NCBI GenBank assembly: GCA_035286125.1
Contig: JAYKIS010000092.1
Location: 1 to 5,762 of the forward strand
Length of the DNA stretch: 5,762 bases
Origin: VGJW01 sp035286125
Lineage (GTDB): Bacteria > Cyanobacteriota > Sericytochromatia > S15B-MN24 > VGJW01
Reading direction: 5' to 3'
Below, piece after piece: positions 1-5,341 of this stretch (its first letter is position 1; every line of letters starts with the position of its first letter). The position numbers and the translations under genes are program-made. A model generated the notes under the pieces. It saw only the letters and a program-made list of their open reading frames with translations, was not told the DNA's origin and did not search any database.

Positions 1-7
1 GAGCGCT

Positions 8-23
8 GCCGGAATCTTCCGGC
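8..23 (-). terminator. Inverted repeat immediately after the methyltransferase stop; possible terminator hairpin
   Basis: Seen: GCCGGAA, two bases, then TTCCGGC, a perfect 7-bp inverted repeat starting at the base after the TAA stop of the minus-strand methyltransferase gene. As RNA it would form a GC-rich hairpin of about 6 bp with a 4-base loop. Only 7 bases remain before the window edge on the downstream side and they hold no U-tract, so intrinsic termination cannot be confirmed. It could equally be an mRNA-stabilising hairpin or a chance palindrome. Confidence 0.4.
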
Positions 24-1085
24 TTACCCCCGGCCTGACCGCGCCTTGGCCCTGCCCGGCTTCCGGAAGATGAACACGTACTCGTGCTTGAAGACGTAGA
101 AGCCTCCGGTGAGGGCCCGGTAGCGCCATAGCTCGCGGCTGGTGCGCTTGCCCGTCGTCTCCTCGAAGTTCTTGACGACGATGCTGCGCAGCGACAGCCC
201 CTCATCCAACACGACCTGCATGGTCTGGAAGCCCAGCGGAATCCATGTGCCCTGGGCGTACTTGTCGCCAATGACGACGACCAGGGTCCGGCCGGGGTCC
301 AGCACGGCGGCCGCGTTGCGGACGGCGCTGCGGAACATCTCGAGGAAGCCCGCGACGTCGGGGGCATTGGACATGTCCCGGGGATCGTCGCTGAAGCGGA
401 TGATGTCGTGATAAGGGGGGTGCATGATCACGAGCTGGACCGAGGCATGGCCTTCGGCGGCCAGGGCGGCAGGCAGGTCGACAGTGGCGCAGTCCCCCTC
501 CGCCACGGCCCAGCGGATGCCGTGGGGATTGGGTTCCGCCGATACCGTCTTGCGGGTGCGGGCGGCCACGGCGGGCTGCAACTCGATGCCCAGCACGTGC
601 CGGCCGAGACGCTGGGCCTCGAGCAGCGTCGTTCCCGAGCCCGCGAAGGTGTCCAGCACGACGTCCCCGGCCTTGGTGTAGCGCAGCATCATCTGCTGGG
701 GGATCTGGGGAACGAAGTTGCCCCAGTAGCCGGCCGAGTGGGCGCCGCTCCGGTCCCGTCGGTCGATGAGCCACAGGCTGTCCGTGTGGATGTGGTCCAG
801 CGTCTTCCAGCGAGCCAGGTCCAGGTCGTTGTCGGGACCGGTCCGCAACTCTTCGAGGCCGCGGCGAAGGCGGGTCACGTAGTAGCGGGCCCGTTCGATC
901 GAGCGGGCCTCGCGGGCTTGCCTGAGCTCGGCCGCGGTGGCCTCGTCCGGGGCCTCCGTCAGCAAGGCGTCCAGGCCGGTGTCCAGAGCGGAGCGATCCG
1001 AGACGCCTTCCAGCGCGACCAGCGCCGCATGCAGCGGCGGCAGTTCGCCGGGGCGGGCCGGGGGCTTGCGACGGCGCTGAGTCAC
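24..1085 (-). CDS. SAM-dependent methyltransferase, N6/N4-type DNA methylase or TRM11-like fold, with HPPY motif
   Basis: Predicted 353-residue cytosolic enzyme transferring a methyl group from S-adenosylmethionine to an exocyclic amino group of a nucleic-acid base. Seen: a basic, Arg/Pro-rich N-terminus; a charged, helical region (about 45-85); a motif X-like stretch (about 120-140); motif I DTFAGSGTT (145-153); GIE at 167-169, whose acidic residue would bind the SAM ribose; EGD at 196-198; catalytic motif IV HPPY (222-225) followed by HDIIRFSDDP; VIGDKY (271-276); and a C-terminal strand HEYVFIFRK (334-342) typical of N6/N4 methylases. Motif I precedes motif IV, a gamma-like order with no large target-recognition domain between them. 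Motif IV usually reads D/N/S-PPY, so His is unusual. The GTG start is chosen because it overlaps the helicase TGA as GTGA, has GGAGG just upstream, and begins the protein-like sequence. Similar proteins with HPPY-DII-FS are, as I recall, annotated as TRM11-like or DNA methylases; the substrate is unknown. No restriction endonuclease lies beside it. Confidence 0.85.
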   Translation of the reverse strand: MTQRRRKPPARPGELPPLHAALVALEGVSDRSALDTGLDALLTEAPDEATAAELRQAREARSIERARYYVTRLRRGLEELRTGPDNDLDLARWKTLDHIHTDSLWLIDRRDRSGAHSAGYWGNFVPQIPQQMMLRYTKAGDVVLDTFAGSGTTLLEAQRLGRHVLGIELQPAVAARTRKTVSAEPNPHGIRWAVAEGDCATVDLPAALAAEGHASVQLVIMHPPYHDIIRFSDDPRDMSNAPDVAGFLEMFRSAVRNAAAVLDPGRTLVVVIGDKYAQGTWIPLGFQTMQVVLDEGLSLRSIVVKNFEETTGKRTSRELWRYRALTGGFYVFKHEYVFIFRKPGRAKARSGRG

Positions 1086-3739
1086 AGCACCTCCCGGATG
1101 AGGTCCCGATCCAGCAGTCGCGCCGCCTGGCGGGCCTTGTCTCCCCAGCCTTCCAACTGGCCGGGCAGGTCCGTGAACTGGTGCAGCATGTCGATGACCA
1201 ACCTGAAGTGGCGGACGAGCTGGCCCTCGTCGATGCCGCTCTCGAGGATCAGCGGCTCCCACTCGGCTCCTTCGGCCCACGCGTGGACCAGGCCGGCGTA
1301 GTCCGTCGTCCACGTCGCGGTGGGGTCCAGGCCCTGACGACGCTCGAGGCGGCTGATGTCCTTGGCCAGCTGTGCCATGGTCCGGAACGGACCGTGCAGT
1401 TCGCGGGGGGCGTCGGGGCCGCGCCAGTACTGCCGGCCGCGCGGGGGCTCGGCCACGATGGCGCTCGCCAGCGCGGCCACGCCGGCGGGTGTCAGGCGTT
1501 CGACGACGTCGGCGGCCATGGCCTCGGCCGCCATCAGCTCGTTCTGCGTGCGCAGGTGCAGCAGGGCGACCCCGCGCGCCAGCACTTCGCGGCCCCGCAT
1601 GTAGCCTGCTGCCTCGAGGAAGGCGTGCACCTTCTGGAAGTGCTGCCAGTGCAGGTGACGGACCCGGTCGATGTCCCGATCGAGGGCGCGGGCCTCGCGG
1701 TCGAGGTCCTTGTGCTGGGCCACGCGCTCCTTGCAGGACGCGCGCTGGTCGCAGGTGTGGCAAGGCAGCGCCGCTACTTCCTCGAGGGCCTGCAGGCGCT
1801 TGGCGCGGGCCTTCTCGAGCTCGGGCGACGTGCCGCCGGTATCGGGAGCCTCGAGCGGGTCCACGCCCGCCGCGCGGAGCCAGTCGGGCCACTGGCTGCC
1901 CAGCTTGCCGGCTGGCAGTTGTTGCAGGTAGGACGCGCGCCCGGCCTTGTCGAGCGTGGCCGGGGGCAGGCCGTCGAGGCCGGCCTGCATCGTCGCGACC
2001 AGATGCTGGGTACCCAGCTTGATGAGGGCGGGCAGGCCGATCATCACGCCGTACTGGATGTCCCCGGACTTGGTCGGGTGGCGGCTCAGCAGCACAGCCG
2101 GCTCCGCGACCGGGCGGCCGGGCAGGCGGACCCACAGGAACTGGCCGATGCGGGCCTGCTCGATCATGCGGCGGGCCTCGTCGCGGGGGACCAGGCGTAC
2201 GTCCTTCTCGAGGGCCTTCAGGCGCTTGTGGATGCTGTCCTGCCGCAGGCGGGCGGCTTCCCACGCGGCCTGGTGATCCGCTCGGGATCGCTCGGGAGCC
2301 ACGGGACAGCGCATGTCCAGGCTCTTGAGGCGCTTGCGGACCTTGTCGCGGTCCCGGTCGAGGTGGGCCACGCGACCGGCGCCCTGCCAACTGGCGAAGC
2401 TCTGGGCGACGATGCGGCGGGCATCGTCCGGGATGTAGCGGTGGGTCAGGTTCGTGACGAGGTGGTAGCTGAGATGGAAGCGGCTGCGCAGGGGTTCGAC
2501 GTCGCCGATGGCAAGGTCGCGAACGTCCTGGGGGGCGTAGCGGCTGCTGCCGAGCACCACGCCGTACCCCACTTCGTCCATGCCGCGGCGTCCGGCGCGT
2601 CCTGTCATCTGGCGGAACTCGCTCACGTACAGGCTGCGGATGCCGTCGTCGGATCGCTTGAGGATGCTGCTCATGACGACGGTCCGCGCCGGCATGTTGA
2701 TGCCGGCAGCCAGGGTCTCGGTCGCAAAGACCACCTTGATGAGACCCGCCTGGAACAGGCGCTCCACAAGCAGTTTCAGGGGGGGCAGCAGGCCGGCGTG
2801 GTGGCAGGCAACGCCGTAGGGCAGCGCCTCCAGCCAGTGCCGTGTTGCCGCGCTGGCCTTGAGGCCGGGCGTCTCTTCAAGGGCCTTCTCGATGCGGGCC
2901 TGGATGTCCAGGTGCTCGTCCTTGGTGACGAGGTCGAGGCCCGCGTCCAGGATCTGGTCGGCATGCTGCTCGCAACCCACCCGCGAGAACACGAACCAGA
3001 TGGCGGGCAGCATCTGCTTCAGGGCCAGGCCCCGCAGCACCTCGACCGGATCGACGGGGACGTTCCAGCCCTTGTTGGCGAAACGCCGGACGGCGAGCTT
3101 GCCCTGCTCGTCGAAGAGCCGCTCGAGCCCCGGCGACGCGACCATCGGCAGCAGGGGCACGGGGCGCTCGGCATGGGAGATGACGTCCATCGGGCGGTGA
3201 ACCGCGGAGACCCATGCGGCCAACTCATCCGCGTTGGGAATGGTGGCCGACAGGGCGACGACCTGGATCTGCCGCGGCAGGAAGACGATGGTCTCTTCCC
3301 AGACGGTGCCGCGTCCTTCGCTGCCCATGTAGTGGGCCTCGTCGAGGACGACGTGGGACACGTCCGAGGCTTGCGCCGGGTCGGCGAGCAGCATGTTCCG
3401 CAGGATCTCGGTCGTCATGATGAGAATGGGCGCATGCGGCCGGATGACGACGTCCCCGGTCACCAGACCCACGTCATCGCCCATCTCGGCGTGCAGGTCG
3501 CGGTACTTCTGGTTGGACAGGGCCTTGAGCGGCGTCGTGTAGATGCAGCGCGTACCGGCCTCGCGCGCCTGGAAGATGGCGAACTCGCCCACGATGGTCT
3601 TGCCGGCGCCCGTGGGGGCCGAGACCAGCACCGAGCGCCCTTCCGTCATCGCGCGTGCGGCGTCGATCTGGAAGCCGTCGAGCGGGAAGCGCTGGCGTGC
3701 CGCGAACCGGGCGACGGGGTCCGGGATCGGGTGGGTCAT
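1082..3739 (-). CDS. DExH-box helicase of the Ski2/HelY type
   Basis: An 885-residue ATP-dependent superfamily 2 helicase, probably acting on RNA or structured nucleic acid. Seen in order: Q-like segment FPLDGFQIDA (18-27); Walker A APTGAGKT (41-48); motif Ia TTPLKALSNQKY (68-79); MTTEILRNML (108-117); motif II DEAH (133-136); motif III SAT (164-166); motif IV WFVFSR (248-253); motif V FATETLAAGINMPART (338-353); motif VI QMTGRAGRRGMD (377-388). The middle region (about 455-700) is charged and partly helical, with Cys660, Cys663, Cys669 and His676. The C-terminus (about 700-885) resembles the DSHCT helical domain of Ski2, Mtr4 and HelY. The length is close to that of mycobacterial HelY, and all core motifs are intact. 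ATG 3739 is chosen because the helicase fold starts right after it and the open frame further upstream is antisense to RNase HII. No Shine-Dalgarno precedes this ATG, but an extended -10 does, suggesting a leaderless message. It is the first gene of an operon with the methyltransferase and is divergent from rnhB. The family is linked to RNA processing or decay, but the bacterial role is poorly known. Confidence 0.93.
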   Translation of the reverse strand: MTHPIPDPVARFAARQRFPLDGFQIDAARAMTEGRSVLVSAPTGAGKTIVGEFAIFQAREAGTRCIYTTPLKALSNQKYRDLHAEMGDDVGLVTGDVVIRPHAPILIMTTEILRNMLLADPAQASDVSHVVLDEAHYMGSEGRGTVWEETIVFLPRQIQVVALSATIPNADELAAWVSAVHRPMDVISHAERPVPLLPMVASPGLERLFDEQGKLAVRRFANKGWNVPVDPVEVLRGLALKQMLPAIWFVFSRVGCEQHADQILDAGLDLVTKDEHLDIQARIEKALEETPGLKASAATRHWLEALPYGVACHHAGLLPPLKLLVERLFQAGLIKVVFATETLAAGINMPARTVVMSSILKRSDDGIRSLYVSEFRQMTGRAGRRGMDEVGYGVVLGSSRYAPQDVRDLAIGDVEPLRSRFHLSYHLVTNLTHRYIPDDARRIVAQSFASWQGAGRVAHLDRDRDKVRKRLKSLDMRCPVAPERSRADHQAAWEAARLRQDSIHKRLKALEKDVRLVPRDEARRMIEQARIGQFLWVRLPGRPVAEPAVLLSRHPTKSGDIQYGVMIGLPALIKLGTQHLVATMQAGLDGLPPATLDKAGRASYLQQLPAGKLGSQWPDWLRAAGVDPLEAPDTGGTSPELEKARAKRLQALEEVAALPCHTCDQRASCKERVAQHKDLDREARALDRDIDRVRHLHWQHFQKVHAFLEAAGYMRGREVLARGVALLHLRTQNELMAAEAMAADVVERLTPAGVAALASAIVAEPPRGRQYWRGPDAPRELHGPFRTMAQLAKDISRLERRQGLDPTATWTTDYAGLVHAWAEGAEWEPLILESGIDEGQLVRHFRLVIDMLHQFTDLPGQLEGWGDKARQAARLLDRDLIREVL
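1089..1095 (-). promoter_or_regulatory. Ribosome binding site for the methyltransferase, inside the helicase 3' end
   Basis: The minus strand reads GGGAGGT followed by GCT and then the GTG start. The spacing of 3-4 nt is short, but together with the 4-nt stop/start overlap it fits ribosomes that terminate on the helicase TGA and restart on the methyltransferase GTG. This site decides the start of the methyltransferase against the longer open frame, which continues upstream through the helicase gene. Confidence 0.55.
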
Positions 3740-3746
3740 CGTGCAG

Positions 3747-3755
3747 ATCGTAGCA
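3747..3755 (-). promoter_or_regulatory. Extended -10 promoter element of the helicase-methyltransferase operon
   Basis: The minus strand reads TGCTACGAT: an extended -10 (TGn) joined to TACGAT, which matches TANNNT. Seven bases separate it from the ATG, so transcription would begin at or within a base or two of the start codon, giving a leaderless mRNA. That fits the missing Shine-Dalgarno. I find no convincing -35 at 16-18 bp, which an extended -10 can do without. In such GC-rich DNA a six-base match is weak evidence by itself; the position carries most of the weight. Confidence 0.42.
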
Positions 3756-3839
3756 TCGCCGGGGCAACGGGCGCAGGAGGATGCCGAAGGTTGGCGGCGG
3801 GACGGGGTGCTCGGGGCGCACGCCTGCCGCGGACCGGGG

Positions 3840-3845
3840 TATGGT
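3840..3845 (+). promoter_or_regulatory. Possible -10 element of rnhB
   Basis: TATGGT (TANNNT) lies 6 bases before the in-frame GTG at 3852, the distance expected if transcription starts on the G of that codon. There is no Shine-Dalgarno before this GTG, and no recognisable -35. It mirrors the arrangement seen for the divergent helicase gene. The alternative is a longer transcript beginning upstream, with translation at ATG 3864. Confidence 0.33.
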
Positions 3846-3851
3846 GCGCGC

Positions 3852-4502
3852 GTGTGGGCGCTGATGGAAGAGGCCTGGGCCGCGGGCCACGGCGTGGTGG
3901 CCGGGGTGGACGAGGCCGGGCGTGGCCCTCTGGCCGGACCCGTGGTGGCCGCGGCTGTCGTGCTGCCGGGGCCGGGCCTGCCCGGGCATGCTGCAGCGCG
4001 TGAGGCCCTCGAGGGGCTGCGGGACTCGAAGAAGCTGTCACCCGCGCAGCGGGGTCGGTACGCGGACCTGATACGGCTGCACGCCTGCGCCTGGGCCGTC
4101 GTGGGGCGGCCGGCACGGGCCATCGATGCCGAGGGCATCCTCGTGTGCAACTTTGCCGCGATGCGGGTGGCCCTGGGCGAGGTGGCCGCGCAAGGTTGGC
4201 CCGTCGACCTCGTTCATGTGGACGGCAAGCTGGCGATTCGGGGATGGGGAGGTCCCCAGCGCCCGCTGGTGAAGGGGGATGACCGCTGCCTCGCCATCGC
4301 GGCGGCCTCGGTGCTGGCGAAGACATGCCGTGACGACGTCATGGTCCGGCTGGACGAGGTCTGGCCCGGCTACGGGCTGGGGCGCCACGCCGGCTACGGG
4401 ACGGCGGCGCACATGGAGGCCATCCGGCGGCTGGGCCCGACCCCGGTACATCGGCATTCCTTTGGCGGGGTGCGGGTGCAGGAAGAGTTGGGGTTGGGGT
4501 GA
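3852..4502 (+). CDS. rnhB: Ribonuclease HII
   Basis: Cleaves the RNA strand of RNA-DNA hybrids, notably 5' to single ribonucleotides misincorporated in DNA; a cytosolic, Mn/Mg-dependent replication-repair enzyme. Seen, numbering from GTG 3852 (216 residues): VAGVDEAGRGPLAGPVVAAA (16-35) with catalytic Asp20 and Glu21 and the GRG substrate-recognition motif; LRDSKKLS (56-63); HVDGK (122-126) with catalytic Asp124; KGDD....AAASVLAKTCRD (141-161) with catalytic Asp161; GYGTAAHMEAIRRLGPTPVHRHSF (181-204), including the conserved Tyr182. The catalytic set is complete and the length is normal. The start is either GTG 3852, preceded by a possible -10 and no Shine-Dalgarno, or ATG 3864, which would give 212 residues and overlaps the TGA of a 27-codon upstream frame. 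The open frame further upstream does not resemble protein and is rejected. The gene is divergent from the helicase across a 112-bp gap and converges on the minus-strand gene at right, 56 bp from its stop. I see no clear intrinsic terminator in that gap, only short GC palindromes such as GGCGCGCC at 4537. Confidence 0.96.
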   Translation: MWALMEEAWAAGHGVVAGVDEAGRGPLAGPVVAAAVVLPGPGLPGHAAAREALEGLRDSKKLSPAQRGRYADLIRLHACAWAVVGRPARAIDAEGILVCNFAAMRVALGEVAAQGWPVDLVHVDGKLAIRGWGGPQRPLVKGDDRCLAIAAASVLAKTCRDDVMVRLDEVWPGYGLGRHAGYGTAAHMEAIRRLGPTPVHRHSFGGVRVQEELGLG

Positions 4503-4558
4503 GGGGGGCGGCCGAGGGCGTGGCCTGATCTGACCGGGCGCGCCGTGTGACCGCGTGG

Positions 4559-5155
4559 CTATCCGTCCCGAAACGCCGTGAGCTCCCGGATGCAGGCTTC
4601 GGTATCCTGGTCGATGGCAGCCAGTTCCCGGCGAAAGTCCGTCACGAAGCGTGTGGCCGTGGCTACCCCGTCGAGGAAGTAGGTCATGAACCAGTAAGGT
4701 TCGCTTTCCCACGTATGGACCTCGAGTTCGCACGGGAAGATGCTCAGGTAGTCGGGGATGGTTTTCGGAACCCTGGGAGCCTTGAGGTCTGTCCGGGTGA
4801 ACGCCAGCATCTCCTGCTTCTCGGCTTCGTTGGTCTTCTGCCACCAGGGCAGGCCGGGGTTTTCGCCGCTGTCTGCGATGTAGGCCAGCACGGGAAGTTG
4901 CTTCCAGTCGACGCCCGTCGCGTAAAAGGCGCCGGCGCCGTTCCGACTTCCTTCGTAGCGGAAGGTCCATGTACCTTCCGCGTCCTTGTGGATGGCACTC
5001 AGGTCCCCGTTGTCGTCGAGCCATCGTGCACCACCGGGAGCCGTGGCATAGCCGCAGTCCCGGCCGATCTGGGGGTTGTCGTAGCGTTCGAACATGAACC
5101 AGGCCCTGTCGATCGCCTCGGCCTGGTCCGGTGTCAGGGCAAGAATCACACGCAT
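4559..5155 (-). CDS. Uncharacterised 198-residue protein
   Basis: I do not recognise a family. The sequence looks like a real soluble protein rather than a GC shadow: balanced composition, mixed acidic and basic residues, many aromatics (WF at 19, WTF at 63, WW at 104-105, YWFMTYF at 154-160), no signal peptide and no membrane segment. It starts MRVILALTPDQAEAIDRAW, possibly a strand followed by a helix. The middle (about 33-90) is Gly/Asp-rich and probably beta, and the end (about 171-197) is a charged helix. Cysteines are few (34, 141, 188) and no catalytic motif or metal cluster stands out. The start is firm: the minus strand reads AAAGGAG, 7 bases, ATG, the best ribosome binding site in the window. 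The gene converges on rnhB and is divergent from the GIY-YIG gene across less than 190 bp. Its role is unknown. A cytosolic accessory or immunity-type protein would be a guess. Confidence 0.8.
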   Translation of the reverse strand: MRVILALTPDQAEAIDRAWFMFERYDNPQIGRDCGYATAPGGARWLDDNGDLSAIHKDAEGTWTFRYEGSRNGAGAFYATGVDWKQLPVLAYIADSGENPGLPWWQKTNEAEKQEMLAFTRTDLKAPRVPKTIPDYLSIFPCELEVHTWESEPYWFMTYFLDGVATATRFVTDFRRELAAIDQDTEACIRELTAFRDG

Positions 5156-5341
5156 CCCGGGACTCCTTTCGTGCCTCCTTCGGCATCCGGGGAAAGCATG
5201 GATGGGAACCTGGGGCATGATGTGCAAGGGTATGCGCGGCACGTCCGTGGCCCACAGGGGCGGCACGCGGCCGGGAGTGACCATCGGGACGTGGGTGACA
5301 TGCCGGCGGCACAGGATGGTCGGGGGCTGATCCCCGCTGAT
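5156..5341. other. Intergenic region between two divergent genes
   Basis: This stretch of up to 186 bp must hold the promoter of the minus-strand 198-residue gene and probably that of the plus-strand GIY-YIG gene. I find no convincing -35/-10 pair on either strand. A small inverted repeat, GGGG CTGAT CCCC (5323-5335), lies just before the earliest GIY-YIG start I favour and could be an operator or chance. The GIY-YIG frame is open without stop back to ATG 5198 and beyond, so part of this region could be coding, although its translation does not resemble the family. Confidence 0.45.
5163..5169 (-). promoter_or_regulatory. Shine-Dalgarno of the 198-residue gene
   Basis: AAAGGAG on the minus strand lies 7 bases before ATG 5155, near-ideal spacing, and settles that start. 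A second consensus-like AAGGAGG lies at 5174-5180 with no start codon of its own at useful distance, so the leader carries two tandem purine-rich sites. Confidence 0.75.

Noticed and set aside
1086..2390. Upstream extension of the methyltransferase open frame
   Set aside because: It translates to Arg/Pro/Gly-rich sequence lying in a wrong frame of the helicase. The real start is the GTG at 1085 that overlaps the helicase stop.
3740..3851. A small RNA or riboswitch in the gap between helicase and rnhB
   Set aside because: The gap is 112 bp, is explained by two divergent promoters, and shows no strong hairpin or known aptamer pattern.
1181..4003. Plus-strand open frame of 940 codons opposite the helicase
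   Set aside because: It lies antisense to a gene with a full set of helicase motifs. Its translation is rich in Gly, Ala, Val, Gln, His and Arg with no domain, as expected when GC-rich codons suppress stops on the opposite strand.
3740..4150. Upstream extension of the helicase open frame
   Set aside because: It is antisense to the conserved RNase HII coding sequence and reads as low-complexity Ala/Pro/Arg/Ser. The helicase fold starts just after ATG 3739.
4038..5312. Minus-strand open frame of 424 codons spanning rnhB and the 198-residue gene
   Set aside because: It overlaps both genes in a wrong frame or antisense, with no protein-like stretch.
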